This document shows, piece by piece, positions 42,949 to 52,398 of a stretch of DNA of 64,000 nt. A program made the translations under genes and the position numbers. Numbering within the stretch: position 1 is the stretch's first letter; each line of letters starts with the position of its first letter. The notes under the pieces were generated by a model. It ran no database searches and was not told the DNA's origin. It was given only the letters and a program-made list of their open reading frames with translations. The stretch is from Rhodospirillales bacterium (GTDB taxonomy: Bacteria > Pseudomonadota > Alphaproteobacteria > Rhodospirillales > Magnetospirillaceae): NCBI GenBank assembly GCA_019455065.1, contig JACFNC010000006.1, forward strand, positions 1 through 64,000, given 5' to 3'.

Positions 42949-45468
42949 ATGCGACGCATTCTTCTCGCCGCCACACTGGCCCGGCGCGACCTGCGCGGCG
43001 GGTTCGGCAGCTTCTGGATCATGGTTGTCGGCATCGCGCTGGGCGTCGCCGCCATCGCCGGCGTGGGCTCGGTGGCCGACGCTGTGCTCGACGCGGTGCG
43101 CGGCGGGACACGCGAGAGCATCGGCGGCGACGTCACGCTGCGTCTGTTCCACCAGCCCGCCACCCCCGAACAGCGCGAGTTTCTGAAAGCCGCCGGAGGG
43201 CACAGCGAGACCGCCGAGTTGCGCCCCCTGGCGCACCGCGTCGACGGCGCGGCCGCGACGCTGGTCGAGTTGAAGGCGGTCGATGCGGCCTACCCGCTGT
43301 ACGGCGAGGTGGTGCTGGAGCCGCCGGCCGACCTGCGCGCGGCCATCGCATTGCGTGACGGCCGCTGGGGCGCGGTCGTCGATCCCTCGCTGCTCGCCGC
43401 CCTCGACCTGCAAATTGGCCAGCCGTTGCGCCTGGGCGCCATCGAGGCCGAAATCCGCGGCGTGGTCGCGCAAGAGCCGGACCGCACGCTGCGCGCCTTC
43501 AGCCTCGGCCCGCGGGTGATGATCGGCCGCGCCGCGCTGGAGGCGTCCGGCCTGGCGCCGCCGGGCGCGCAGGTCTACTGGTACAGCCGCGTCCGCCTGA
43601 CGGACGGCGCCGATCCCGCCGCCTGGATCGCCGAGGTGGAACGCCGGTTCCCGCAGGCCGGGTGGCGCATCGTCAACGCCGACCACGGCGTGCCGGGGGT
43701 GGAGCGTGTGGTCCTCGTCGGCCGGGCCATCCTGGTGCTGGTGGGCCTGTCGGTGCTGCTGATCGGGGGCGTCGGCGTGGGGGCCGCGGTTTCCGCCCAT
43801 CTGGCCCGCAAGAGGCCGGCCATCGCCGTGCTGAAGAGTCTCGGAGCCGGCGAGACGACGGTCCTCACCGTTTTCCTGTTCCAAATTCTGCTCGCCGCGG
43901 TGCTCGGCATCGGGCTGGGCGTCATCGCCGGCGCCGGCCTGCCCTTGGCGCTGATGCACTGGGCGGGAGAGTGGCTTCCGTTCGCGCCCGGAACCGCCGT
44001 GCGACCCGCGACACTGGCGTTGGCCGCCGCCTTCGGGCTGTTGACGGCGCTGCTGTCCGCGCTGTGGCCGCTGGGCCAGGCGCAGCGAGTCTCGGCGCGG
44101 CGATTGTTCCTGGATCTGCCGGGCGGTGTCGCGGCCCGGCCGCGCCGGGGCATGCTGGCGGCGATGGCCGGGGTTGCCGTCCTTCTGCTGGCCCTGCTGC
44201 TGGCCAGCAGCGGAATGCCGGTGGCGTCCGCCGGTTTCGCCGCCGCGGCGGCCGGGGCGGTCCTGCTCTTCCTGGGCCTGGGGCGCGGGGTCGCCTGGGC
44301 GGCCGGCCGCCTGCGCCCACGACGGCCGCTGCCGCGTCTGGCGCTGCGCAGCCTGTCGCGCCGGGGGGCGGCGACGGCGCCGGTGGTCATGGCGCTGGGC
44401 CTGAGCCTTGCCCTGCTGGTGAGCGTGAAGACCATCGAGGGCAACGCCGTTGCCCATATCGAGGAGACGCTGCCGCGCGAGGCGCCCGCGGTGGTGTTCA
44501 TAAACGTGCCGCCCCAGCGCGGCGCCTCGCTCGACCACGCTCTCACCGCGATCGCAGGCGTCGAGCGCGTGCAGCGGGTGCCCTTCCTGCACGCGCGCAT
44601 CACCCATCTCGGCGGACAGGCGACGCACGCGAAACGCATCCCGGCCGACCTTGGCTGGGTCATCCGCGGCGACCGCGGCCTGTCGTGGGCCGAGAAGCCG
44701 CCGGACGGGGCCCGGATCACCGCCGGCCGCTGGTGGGATGCCGATTACCGCGGGCCGCCCCTCGCCTCGCTGGACGCCGAGGTCGCCCGCCGCCTCGGGC
44801 TGGGCGTCGGCGACCGGCTGACCCTAAACGTGCTCGGGGCGCCGATGGAGGCGCGCATCGCCAATTTGCGCGAGGTGGACTGGACCCGGCTCGCCCTCGA
44901 TTTTCCGGTCCTGCTGTCACCCCCGGCCGAACGTCCGCCCCACAGCGAGGTCGCCGCGGTGTGGGCCACCGCCGACGCGCTCGACGCGGTGGAGGCGGCC
45001 ATGCGGGCGGCCTTTCCGGAGGCGCCCCCGATCCGCGTCGCGCCCGTCCTGGCGGCCCTGGAAACCATGGTGCGGGGCGCGGCGAACGTGCTGTCGGCGG
45101 TGAGCGCGGTGACGGTGGCGGCGGCGCTGCTGGTGCTGGCCGGAGTGGTGACGAGCGGCTTCGGCCAGCGGGTGCGCGAGATGGTCGTTCTGAAGGTTCT
45201 GGGGGCCCGCCCCCGCCAGCTGCTGGCGGCCTGCGCCATCGAGTTCACGCTGCTGGCGGCGGTCACGGCGGCGGCGGCCACCGCCGTCGGCACCGCCGCC
45301 GCCTGGGGCGTGGTGCATCGACTGATTCCCGGGGGCTGGGTGTTCCTGCCCGCCGTTCCGGCGACATTGGCGGCGGCGGCGGTCGCGGTTCTGCTGGCGA
45401 CCGCGCTGATCCTCGGGCGCCGGATTTTGGTCCGCCCGCCGGCCGAGGTGCTGCGCCAGCGGGCATGA
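42949..45468 (+). CDS. FtsX-family ABC transporter permease (YbbP-like)
   Basis: An 839-residue inner-membrane protein with two FtsX-type permease units, as in YbbP. About ten hydrophobic segments are visible, with large periplasmic domains between. It starts with LARRDLRGGFGSFWIMVVGI; the first core contains LIGGVGVGAAVSAHLARKRP and ILKSLG-like AVLKSLGAGETT, the second MVVLKVLGARPRQLLAACAI. Such proteins work with an ATPase like YbbA to extract lipoproteins or act on envelope factors. No ATPase gene is adjacent on either side, which is unusual. purD follows after 88 bases. Confidence 0.9.
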   Translation: MRRILLAATLARRDLRGGFGSFWIMVVGIALGVAAIAGVGSVADAVLDAVRGGTRESIGGDVTLRLFHQPATPEQREFLKAAGGHSETAELRPLAHRVDGAAATLVELKAVDAAYPLYGEVVLEPPADLRAAIALRDGRWGAVVDPSLLAALDLQIGQPLRLGAIEAEIRGVVAQEPDRTLRAFSLGPRVMIGRAALEASGLAPPGAQVYWYSRVRLTDGADPAAWIAEVERRFPQAGWRIVNADHGVPGVERVVLVGRAILVLVGLSVLLIGGVGVGAAVSAHLARKRPAIAVLKSLGAGETTVLTVFLFQILLAAVLGIGLGVIAGAGLPLALMHWAGEWLPFAPGTAVRPATLALAAAFGLLTALLSALWPLGQAQRVSARRLFLDLPGGVAARPRRGMLAAMAGVAVLLLALLLASSGMPVASAGFAAAAAGAVLLFLGLGRGVAWAAGRLRPRRPLPRLALRSLSRRGAATAPVVMALGLSLALLVSVKTIEGNAVAHIEETLPREAPAVVFINVPPQRGASLDHALTAIAGVERVQRVPFLHARITHLGGQATHAKRIPADLGWVIRGDRGLSWAEKPPDGARITAGRWWDADYRGPPLASLDAEVARRLGLGVGDRLTLNVLGAPMEARIANLREVDWTRLALDFPVLLSPPAERPPHSEVAAVWATADALDAVEAAMRAAFPEAPPIRVAPVLAALETMVRGAANVLSAVSAVTVAAALLVLAGVVTSGFGQRVREMVVLKVLGARPRQLLAACAIEFTLLAAVTAAAATAVGTAAAWGVVHRLIPGGWVFLPAVPATLAAAAVAVLLATALILGRRILVRPPAEVLRQRA

Positions 45469-45556
45469 GCGGCGATACGCGCGCCCTCAATCAATGCCTC
45501 GCCGAAGCGCCGCGATGTGCTAAAAACCCGAGCGGGGGAGTTCGAGGAGACGGGTC

Positions 45557-46831
45557 ATGAAGGTTCTGGTGGTCGGCTCCGGGGGCCGTGAACATGCGCT
45601 ATGCTGGGCGATCGGCGCCTCGTCGCAATGCGAGGCCCTGTATTGCGCGCCCGGCAACGCCGGCATCGCCGAGCTTGCGACCTGCGTGCCGATCGCCGCC
45701 GAGGACGCCGAGGGGATCGTCGCCTTTTGCCGCGACCGGGGCATCGATTTCGTCGTTGTGGGGCCTGAAGGCCCCTTGGTTGCCGGCCTCGTCGATCGCC
45801 TGGAGGAGGTGGGCATCGCCGCCTTCGGGCCGACGGCGGCGGCCGCCGCCCTCGAGGGCTCCAAGGGCTTCATGAAGGATTTGTGCGCCAAGTACGGCAT
45901 TCCCACCGCCGCCTACGGCCGGTTCCGCGACGCCACCGCCGCCAAGGACTTCATCCGCGCCAAGGGGGCGCCGATCGTGGTCAAGGCCGACGGGCTGGCC
46001 GCCGGCAAGGGGGTGATCATCGCCCGCTCGGTCGACGAAGCCCTGGCCGCCGTCGACCACATCATGGGCGATCGCGCCTTCGGCGCCGCCGGCAACGAGG
46101 TCGTGGTCGAGGAATTCCTGGAAGGGGAGGAGGCCAGCTTCTTCGCCCTGGTGGACGGCAAGACCGCCCTGCCGATGGCGGCGGCCCAGGACCATAAGGC
46201 GGTGGGGGACGGCGACACCGGCCCCAACACCGGCGGCATGGGCGCGTATTCCCCGGCCCCGGTGGTCACCGACGCGATCCAGCGCGAGGTGATGGAACGC
46301 ATCATCATTCCGACGGTGCGGGGCATGGCCGCCGAGGGCTGCCCGTTCAAGGGCGTCCTGTTCGCCGGCCTGATGATCACCAGTGACGGCCCGAAGCTGC
46401 TGGAATACAACACGCGCTTCGGCGACCCGGAATGCCAGGTGCTGATGGTCCGCCTGAAGTCGGACATTCTTCCGGTCCTGCTGGCGGCGCGGGATGGCGA
46501 ACTGGCGCATGTCGACCTTCGCTGGTACGACAACGCGGCCCTGGTCGTGGTGATGGCGGCCAGGGGCTATCCCGGCGACTACCGCAAGGGCACCGTCATC
46601 TCGCATTTGGAACGGGCGGCGGAGACCGGCGAGGTTATCGTCTTCCACGCCGGCACGGCGCGTGACGAAGGCGGCCGGCTGATCGCCACCGGGGGACGGG
46701 TGCTCGGCGTCACCGCCACCGGACGCACCGTCGCCGATGCCCAGCGCAAGGCCTACGCGGCGGTGGACGCCATCGATTGGCCGGATGGCTTCTGCCGGCG
46801 CGACATCGGCTGGCGGGCCGTCGGCCGGTAG
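45557..46831 (+). CDS. purD: phosphoribosylamine-glycine ligase
   Basis: PurD makes glycinamide ribonucleotide in purine synthesis. At 424 residues it is normal. It begins [20 protein letters not shown] and contains [56 protein letters not shown] and [14 protein letters not shown], plus the catalytic ATP-grasp stretch [22 protein letters not shown] lies upstream of the ATG at 45557. It converges on a macrodomain gene with 10 bases between stops. Confidence 0.97.
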   Translation: MKVLVVGSGGREHALCWAIGASSQCEALYCAPGNAGIAELATCVPIAAEDAEGIVAFCRDRGIDFVVVGPEGPLVAGLVDRLEEVGIAAFGPTAAAAALEGSKGFMKDLCAKYGIPTAAYGRFRDATAAKDFIRAKGAPIVVKADGLAAGKGVIIARSVDEALAAVDHIMGDRAFGAAGNEVVVEEFLEGEEASFFALVDGKTALPMAAAQDHKAVGDGDTGPNTGGMGAYSPAPVVTDAIQREVMERIIIPTVRGMAAEGCPFKGVLFAGLMITSDGPKLLEYNTRFGDPECQVLMVRLKSDILPVLLAARDGELAHVDLRWYDNAALVVVMAARGYPGDYRKGTVISHLERAAETGEVIVFHAGTARDEGGRLIATGGRVLGVTATGRTVADAQRKAYAAVDAIDWPDGFCRRDIGWRAVGR

Positions 46832-46841
46832 CGGCGCCGGC

Positions 46842-47348
46842 TCAGCCGGCCAGCCCGTTCTCGTACAGCGCCTTAGCGGCCTCGTCGAAACAGCAGAAAA
46901 TCACCTCGCGCCAACCGGTGTCGTCGGCGAGGATGGCGCGCACCACGGCGACCGCCAAGGTGGCGGCACGGTCCGGCGGATAACCGTAGGCGCCGGTGCT
47001 GATCGCCGGAAAGGCGATGGTGGCCAGGTCGTTGGCGCGCCCCAGCGCGAGGGCGTTGGCGTAACAGGCGGCCAGCAGGGCGGACTCTCCTCGTCCGCCG
47101 CCCCGCCAGACCGGCCCGACCGTGTGGATGACGTGGCGCGCGGGCAGCCGATAGCCCTTGGTGATGCGCGCCTCGCCGGTGGGACAGCCGCCGAGGCGCG
47201 CGCACTCCGCCTTGAGTTCGGGTCCGGCCGCGCGGTGGATGGCGCCGTCGACGCCGCCGCCCCCGAGCAGCGAACTGTTCGCGGCGTTGACGATCGCGTC
47301 GACATCGAGGCGGGTGATGTCGCCGCGCCAGACCCGCATGACCGCCAT
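46842..47348 (-). CDS. macrodomain protein (ADP-ribose hydrolase)
   Basis: A 168-residue macrodomain that binds ADP-ribose and probably deacetylates O-acetyl-ADP-ribose or removes mono-ADP-ribose, as YmdB does. The signature is [20 protein letters not shown] (about 18-37), with [27 protein letters not shown] and [12 protein letters not shown]. The catalytic asparagine and aspartate of NAAN/GVDGAI are present. ATG at 47348. It is a single-domain stand-alone enzyme next to purD. Its physiological target is unknown. Confidence 0.94.
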   Translation of the reverse strand: MAVMRVWRGDITRLDVDAIVNAANSSLLGGGGVDGAIHRAAGPELKAECARLGGCPTGEARITKGYRLPARHVIHTVGPVWRGGGRGESALLAACYANALALGRANDLATIAFPAISTGAYGYPPDRAATLAVAVVRAILADDTGWREVIFCCFDEAAKALYENGLAG

Positions 47349-47467
47349 GGAGAAACCTCCTTCGCGTCAGATGTTATCCCAAGGCGAACGACAGCCAACC
47401 CCTTCCACCGTTGCGCAAATGCCAGGTATCGCGAATTATTAGAATTCCAACAAATGGAGGGAACGAG

Positions 47468-47920
47468 ATGCGCATCATCGGCGTATTGCTGGCAGCCGCG
47501 TTCGCCCTTGCGGCCACTTTTCAGACCGCCGCCGCCAACGACTATTACGGCAAGCAGAAGGTAGTGTACCACGTCAATACGGCCGGCGGTGACGGGGACA
47601 GGGGCTATCTCGTCGCGCTGACCAATATCCGCAATCACATCGCCGCGGTCGGGGCCGAGAATCTGGAACTCAAAGTGGTCATGCATGGCGACGGCGTGGG
47701 TTTGGTGAAAAACGCCAACACCAACATGAAGCTGCAAACGGCGGTCGCCGACCTGAAAAGCCAGAACGTCGGATTTCTGGTATGCAAAAACACCCTGACC
47801 GGCCGCAACATCAACCCCGACAAGGATCTGTTCGACGTGTATGCCGAGGACATCGTTCCCAGCGGCGTGGCCGAACTGTCCCGTCTGCAGCAGATGGGCT
47901 ACACCTACATCCGTCCGTAA
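47468..47920 (+). CDS. exported DsrE-like protein
   Basis: A 150-residue protein with a signal peptide (MRIIGVLLAAAFALAATFQT, cut before NDYYGKQ) and a single DsrE/DsrF-like domain. The domain shows KVVYHVNTAG, YLVALTNIRNHIAAVGAENL, LELKVVMHGDGVGLV, GFLVCKNTLTGRNIN and GVAELSRLQQMGYTYIRP. Cytoplasmic DsrE proteins carry sulfur on cysteine; here the conserved C in FLVCKNTL is in the periplasm. ATG at 47468 has GGAGGGAACGAG upstream. Role unknown, possibly in periplasmic sulfur handling. Confidence 0.85.
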   Translation: MRIIGVLLAAAFALAATFQTAAANDYYGKQKVVYHVNTAGGDGDRGYLVALTNIRNHIAAVGAENLELKVVMHGDGVGLVKNANTNMKLQTAVADLKSQNVGFLVCKNTLTGRNINPDKDLFDVYAEDIVPSGVAELSRLQQMGYTYIRP

Positions 47921-47934
47921 CAGGCGCCGCGCCC

Positions 47935-48375
47935 TTAGCGCCGGTCGCGGAAGAAATCGCGCAGCAGCTCCGCTGCTTTGGACTCCGTGATGCCGCCATA
48001 GACCTCGGGGCGGTGATGGCAGGTGGCCTGGGAAAAGATACGCGGGCCGTGCTCGACGCCGCCGCCCTTGGGGTCGTAGGCCCCGAAATACAGGCGGCGG
48101 ATGCGCGCGAACGAGATTGCCGCGGCGCACATCGGGCAGGGTTCGAGAGTGACGTAGAGATCGCAGTCTACCAGACGCGGGGCGCCGAACTCCGCCGCCG
48201 CCGCGCGAATCGCCAGCATCTCCGCGTGCGCCGTGGGATCGTTCAACTCCTCCGTCCGGTTGCCGGCGCGCGCCAGGATTACGTTCCCGCATGCGATGAC
48301 GGCGCCCACCGGCACCTCGCCGCGGGCGGCGGCGGCCTCGGCTTCCTCGAGGGCAATCGACATCGGTTGGGTCAT
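47935..48375 (-). CDS. tadA: tRNA adenosine(34) deaminase
   Basis: TadA converts adenosine to inosine at position 34 of tRNA-Arg, allowing wobble reading. It is 146 residues. The zinc site is HAE (50-52) with PCPMC (79-83), and VPVGAVIACGNVILARAGNR and FGAYDPKGGGVEHGPRIF are typical. I chose ATG at 48375. It lies 15 bases from the DsrE-like stop on the other strand. Confidence 0.96.
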   Translation of the reverse strand: MTQPMSIALEEAEAAAARGEVPVGAVIACGNVILARAGNRTEELNDPTAHAEMLAIRAAAAEFGAPRLVDCDLYVTLEPCPMCAAAISFARIRRLYFGAYDPKGGGVEHGPRIFSQATCHHRPEVYGGITESKAAELLRDFFRDRR

Positions 48376-48471
48376 GTTGCATTCTGTAGCACGTCCCCCG
48401 CCGGCGAGCCACGCCACAGACCCCCGGCGGAACGCCATTGCGGGGCGGAAACGGTGTGCTAGATTGCGCCC

Positions 48472-49182
48472 ATGAACCTCCCCGTCATCGGAATCACCCT
48501 CGACAGCGAAGACCCCGGCGGCTATTCGAAAATGCCGTGGTACGCCTTGCGCAAGAATTACTGCGAGTCGGTCGCGCTGGCCGGCGGCCTGCCGATTCTT
48601 CTGCCTCACGAGCCGGAGTTGGCCGAGGCCTATCTCGATCGCATCGACGGCCTGATCGTCACCGGCGGCGCCTTCGACGTCGATCCCGCGCTGTTCGGCG
48701 CCGCGACGCGCCACGCCACCGTCAAACTGAAACAGCGGCGCACCGAATTCGAACTCGCCATCGTGCGCGGAGCGATCCGGCGCGATCTGCCGTTGCTGGG
48801 AATCTGCGGCGGCCAGCAACTCCTCAATGTCGCCCTGGGCGGCACCCTGGTCCAGCACATCCCCGACGAGGTCGCCGACTCGCTGGCGCACGAGCAGACC
48901 AACCCACGCACCGAGCCGGGCCATGACGTGCTGCTGGCCGAAGGCAGCCGCCTGCGCGACATTTGCGGCGCGGCGCGGATTCCCGTCAACAGCGCTCATC
49001 ATCAGGCGGTCAGGGACGTGGCGCCCGGCCTGATCGTCGACGCGGTGGCCGCCGACGGGGTGATCGAGGGGATCGAGGCGCCCGGAAGCCGCTTCTGCAT
49101 CGGCGTTCAGTGGCATCCCGAATATCACATCAGCCCGGCCGACGTGCGCCTGTTGGCCGCCTTCGTCGAGGCCTGCCGGTGA
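48472..49182 (+). CDS. class I glutamine amidotransferase, PuuD-like
   Basis: A 236-residue gamma-glutamyl hydrolase of the PuuD/GATase1 group, cleaving gamma-glutamyl-GABA or a related amide. The nucleophile cysteine is in LLGICGGQQLLNVALGGTL; the histidine-glutamate pair is in QWHPEYH. Earlier motifs are IGITLDSEDPGGYSKMPW, ESVALAGGLPILLPHE and DGLIVTGGAFDVDP. The following pseudouridine synthase ATG overlaps its stop (TGATG), so the genes are coupled. No putrescine pathway genes are nearby; the substrate is not settled. Confidence 0.9.
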   Translation: MNLPVIGITLDSEDPGGYSKMPWYALRKNYCESVALAGGLPILLPHEPELAEAYLDRIDGLIVTGGAFDVDPALFGAATRHATVKLKQRRTEFELAIVRGAIRRDLPLLGICGGQQLLNVALGGTLVQHIPDEVADSLAHEQTNPRTEPGHDVLLAEGSRLRDICGAARIPVNSAHHQAVRDVAPGLIVDAVAADGVIEGIEAPGSRFCIGVQWHPEYHISPADVRLLAAFVEACR

Positions 49183-49964
49183 TGAGCGCCGACGATCCCA
49201 AGGCCGAGCGCATCGCCAAGAGGCTGGCCCGGGCCGGAGTCTGCTCGCGCCGCGAGGCGGAACGATGGATCGCCGAGGGGCGGGTCGCCGTGGACGGAAC
49301 GGTGCTGACCTCGCCGGCGGTCACGGTCGGTCCCGAGGCGCAGATCCGGGTCGACGGCAAGCCGCTGCCCGAACCGGAACGCAGCCGCCTGTGGCGCTAT
49401 CACAAGCCGACCGGCGTGGTGACCACGCACCGCGACCCCCAGGGTCGGCCCACCGTGTTCGCGGCCCTGCCCCCCACCATGCCGGCACACGTCATCTCGA
49501 TCGGACGGCTGGACTTCAATTCCGAGGGCCTTTTGCTGCTCACCAATGACGGCGAACTGGCGCGCCGGCTGGAACTGCCCGCCACGGGCTGGATTCGCCG
49601 CTATCGCGTGCGCGTGCACGGCACGGTCGATCCGCTGGCCCTGGCAAGCCTGGACAGGGGCATCGTCATCGACCGGGTCGCCTACGGGCCGGTCAAGGCG
49701 ACGCTGGACACCGTGAAGGGCTCCAACGCCTGGCTGACGGTGGCCCTGCGCGAGGGCAAGAACCGCGAGGTCCGCCGCATCATGGAGCACTTCGGCTGGC
49801 CGGTGACCCGCCTCATCCGCACCGCCTACGGACCGTTTCAGCTCGGAAAGCTGGAAGCGGGCGAGGTCGAGGAGGTGCCGGCCAAGGTGCTGCGCGAACA
49901 ACTCGGCCTCGAGGGCGGCGGCGCCGCCGTGCGGCGGCGTGCGGATAATCGGCGGCCGGCATAG
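49182..49964 (+). CDS. rRNA pseudouridine synthase, RsuA/RluB type
   Basis: A 260-residue pseudouridine synthase. The S4 RNA-binding domain spans about residues 10-60 (RIAKRLARAGVCSRREAERW). The catalytic aspartate is in IGRLDFNSEGLLLLTNDGEL (xGRLDxxxxG). VALREGKNREVRRIMEHFGW and VTRLIRTAYGPFQLGKL are standard. The sequence is closest to RluB (23S U2605) in length and C-terminal tail, but RsuA/RluB specificity cannot be read off. GTG at 49179 is an alternative start. It overlaps rsmD by 26 bases. Confidence 0.92.
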   Translation: MSADDPKAERIAKRLARAGVCSRREAERWIAEGRVAVDGTVLTSPAVTVGPEAQIRVDGKPLPEPERSRLWRYHKPTGVVTTHRDPQGRPTVFAALPPTMPAHVISIGRLDFNSEGLLLLTNDGELARRLELPATGWIRRYRVRVHGTVDPLALASLDRGIVIDRVAYGPVKATLDTVKGSNAWLTVALREGKNREVRRIMEHFGWPVTRLIRTAYGPFQLGKLEAGEVEEVPAKVLREQLGLEGGGAAVRRRADNRRPA

Positions 49965-50511
49965 GGGCCGGCCGCTGGCCGCGCCGCCCGGCCGGACCGC
50001 GCGCCCGACCTCCGACCGGACACGCGAGACACTCTTCAACATCCTCGCGCACGGCCTGGGCCACGCGCTGGAGGGCGCCACGATGGTCGACGCCTTCGCC
50101 GGCTCCGGAGCCGTCGCCTTCGAGGCCCTCTCGCGCGGCGCCCGACACGCCTACCTCATCGACGACAACGCAGCCAGCATCGACAGCATCCGCAAGAACG
50201 CCGCCGCCCTTGGCGAAACCGGCCGGGTGACGATCCTGCGCTGCGACGCCCGGCGCCCGCCTGCTGCCCCCGGTCCATGCGACCTCGCCTTCCTCGATCC
50301 GCCCTACGGCAGCGGCCTTGCCGCACCCACGCTGTCGGCGCTGTCGGCGCGCGGATGGCTGGCCGAAGATGCGCTGTGCGTGGTCGAGGTTGGCAGCGAC
50401 GAGCCGTTCGCCCCGCCGCAGGGATTCCGCATCGAAAAGGACCGGCCGTCGGGCGCCGCCCGCCTCGTGTTCCTGTCGCACTCCCGGCAGGCCGGGGGCG
50501 GCGAGGACTAG
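49939..50511 (+). CDS. rsmD: 16S rRNA (guanine-966-N2)-methyltransferase
   Basis: RsmD methylates G966 of 16S rRNA. It is 190 residues. It starts MRIIGGRHRGRPLAAPPGRT and has RPTSDRTRETLFNIL, the SAM-site MVDAFAGSGAVAFEALSRGA and the catalytic LAFLDPPYGSGL (DPPY). The start is GTG at 49939, inside the end of the preceding gene, so translation is coupled. The pairing of a RluB-type gene with rsmD is common in alphaproteobacteria. Confidence 0.95.
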   Translation: MRIIGGRHRGRPLAAPPGRTARPTSDRTRETLFNILAHGLGHALEGATMVDAFAGSGAVAFEALSRGARHAYLIDDNAASIDSIRKNAAALGETGRVTILRCDARRPPAAPGPCDLAFLDPPYGSGLAAPTLSALSARGWLAEDALCVVEVGSDEPFAPPQGFRIEKDRPSGAARLVFLSHSRQAGGGED

Positions 50512-50512
50512 G

Positions 50513-50812
50513 CTAGCGAAGGCTGCCGAGATAGGCGACGAGCTGGTCGATCTCGCGCGTCGTGAGGTCGATCGGCGGCATGTTGCCGTGGGGGTTGGCG
50601 AGAAATCCCCGCAGATAGTCGTCCGAGCGCATCTGCGCGACGGTGGGCAGCGGCGGCGCGGCGTCGGTCGGACTTCCCGCCCCCTCGACCACATGGCAGA
50701 TGCCGCACCATCGGGCGGCAATGTCCGCCCCGGCCTCGACCTCGGCTTCCTGAGCACCGGCGGAACATGCCGCCATCACCCCCGCCACACCCAGCAGCCA
50801 CCGTCCTTTCAT
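50513..50812 (-). CDS. small c-type cytochrome
   Basis: A 99-residue exported monoheme cytochrome c. The heme attachment motif is CGICH (C36, C39, H40), and the likely sixth ligand is M78 in HGNMPPIDL. An N-terminal signal (MKGRWLLGVAGVMAACSAGA) leads it to the periplasm; C16 may be a lipobox cysteine. The C-terminal helix LTTREIDQLVAYLGSLR is typical of class I cytochromes. Partner unknown; it is not in an operon with respiratory genes. It converges on rsmD, with 1 base between stops. Confidence 0.88.
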   Translation of the reverse strand: MKGRWLLGVAGVMAACSAGAQEAEVEAGADIAARWCGICHVVEGAGSPTDAAPPLPTVAQMRSDDYLRGFLANPHGNMPPIDLTTREIDQLVAYLGSLR

Positions 50813-50987
50813 CCTATACCTCCTCGGCTTCTGCCTATGACATGGCGACGCCGCGCCGCCGGGAAACCGCCGAAAGGGGCTCTCGGAGGGGGCAGTGCCC
50901 CATTCGGGGGGCTACCCGTTTCCTCCCGTTGACCACCCCCCACCCCGAACCGAGAGTCTGGGCAACGAATGACCCGGTAGCCGACGA

Positions 50988-52397
50988 ATGGCCCGACGAC
51001 CGCATAGCGAAGCCTTCCTCCCTCCGACCCTCGGACGGACCGCAGCGATGGCTGCGATCGCCGGGTTCCTGCTCAGCCTCGCCGTCGTCCTGGTGGTGGC
51101 GCCGTCCGCGCCGCTGGCCACCGCCCTCCCCATCGCCTTCGTCGCCGGCCTATGGGCCCTTCCGGTGGTCAACGCCCTCGTCCGCGGCGAACCCTGGGCA
51201 CTGATCCTGCTGCTTGCCCTGGTCCTGTTCGTTACCGTCGGCAACTTCCGTTCGCGCGCCTGGACCGACAAGTCGCTCGACTGGCAGGTCCTGCTCAAGG
51301 GTTTGGCGTGGTTGGCCGCCGGCGCCCTGGGCGCCCTCCATCTTCCCCGCACCTGGCCGCTTCTGCAAGTCGGCCGGGTGGGCCTTGGGGGCCTGTTCGT
51401 CGCCATGCTCGCCGTCTCCGTCCTGTGGTCGCCGGTCTCGGGATACAGCCTGCTGTCGGCCGGGGCCTACATGTGCATGTTCCTGTTCGCGTTGACCCTG
51501 GTTCACCACCTCGACGAGCGGCAGTTGCAGGTGGCGGTGGTGCTGGGTCTGGGCGCCATCCTGGTTCCCTCGCTGATGGCTGCGCCCTTCACCAACAGCT
51601 TGGCCGGCTTCAGCCCGGGCAGTACAGGCGTCTCCGAGGACCGGCTGGCCGGCCTCAGCGAGCACCCGGTCGGGCTGGCCGAAGTCTGCTCGCTGCTGAT
51701 CCTCGCCTGCGGCGCCCTGTTCGCCAAGTTGCACCGTCATCGCTGGGCGTTGGTGGCGCTGGTTCTGGGCGCCTTGGTGGCATTGGTCCTGACCCGGTCG
51801 CGCATGCCGCCGCTTGCCATGGCAGCCGCTCTCATCGTGGTCGGCGTCTATGCCCGCGGCGCCATCGCCGCTTTGCTGCCGTTCCTGCTGCTGGTGGGCA
51901 CGGGACTGGCACTGGTGGTGGTCAGCTTCGGCTTCGACGCCCTGGTTCCCGACGAAATGTTGAGAATGGTAAGCCGGTCGGGCAGCGTGCAGGAGGTCAC
52001 CAGCCTTTCCGGGCGGCTATGGATCTGGGACGTCGTCCTCCATCAGATCGGCGCCGCCCCCTGGTTCGGGCACGGCCACGCCGCCGGCCACGCGGTGTTG
52101 TTTTCGCGTTTCGAGCACTGGTCGCTCGTCCATGCCCACAACCTGCTGCTCCAGTCCCTGCTCTACGTCGGCATCGTCGGAACCCTGATCCTGGTTGCCG
52201 CGCTCGCGGCCCAGGTGGTGGCGTTCCTTCGCCGGCCTATGCCGTTCCGCGACGCCATCACGCTCTACACGCTGTTCATCGGCATCACGGAAACCTCGCT
52301 GCTGTCGAACCTTCCGGGCGCCCACACCCTTCTATGGATGGTGGCGCTGGCCATGGGTGCCCAGGCGGCGAACACCTCGCTTCAGAGAGGGAGGTAG
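50988..52397 (+). CDS. O-antigen ligase/polymerase-like membrane protein
   Basis: A 469-residue polytopic membrane protein of the O-antigen ligase/polymerase (Wzy/WaaL) superfamily, with about eleven hydrophobic segments. The large periplasmic loop with the usual signature is SGRLWIWDVVLHQIGAAPWF (about 342-361) followed by GHGHAAGHAV and VHAHNLLLQSLLYVGIVGTL, matching the family's GR...W and H-NxxL motifs. First gene of a three-gene surface-polysaccharide cassette. The 175-base gap upstream (50813-50987) is divergent from the cytochrome gene and shows no clear promoter. Confidence 0.85.
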   Translation: MARRPHSEAFLPPTLGRTAAMAAIAGFLLSLAVVLVVAPSAPLATALPIAFVAGLWALPVVNALVRGEPWALILLLALVLFVTVGNFRSRAWTDKSLDWQVLLKGLAWLAAGALGALHLPRTWPLLQVGRVGLGGLFVAMLAVSVLWSPVSGYSLLSAGAYMCMFLFALTLVHHLDERQLQVAVVLGLGAILVPSLMAAPFTNSLAGFSPGSTGVSEDRLAGLSEHPVGLAEVCSLLILACGALFAKLHRHRWALVALVLGALVALVLTRSRMPPLAMAAALIVVGVYARGAIAALLPFLLLVGTGLALVVVSFGFDALVPDEMLRMVSRSGSVQEVTSLSGRLWIWDVVLHQIGAAPWFGHGHAAGHAVLFSRFEHWSLVHAHNLLLQSLLYVGIVGTLILVAALAAQVVAFLRRPMPFRDAITLYTLFIGITETSLLSNLPGAHTLLWMVALAMGAQAANTSLQRGR

Positions 52398-52398
52398 G

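Noticed and set aside
47464-47488. GGAAC-N17-CGTA at the start of the DsrE-like gene
   Set aside because: It overlaps the ribosome-binding site and runs into the coding sequence, so it cannot be this gene's promoter.
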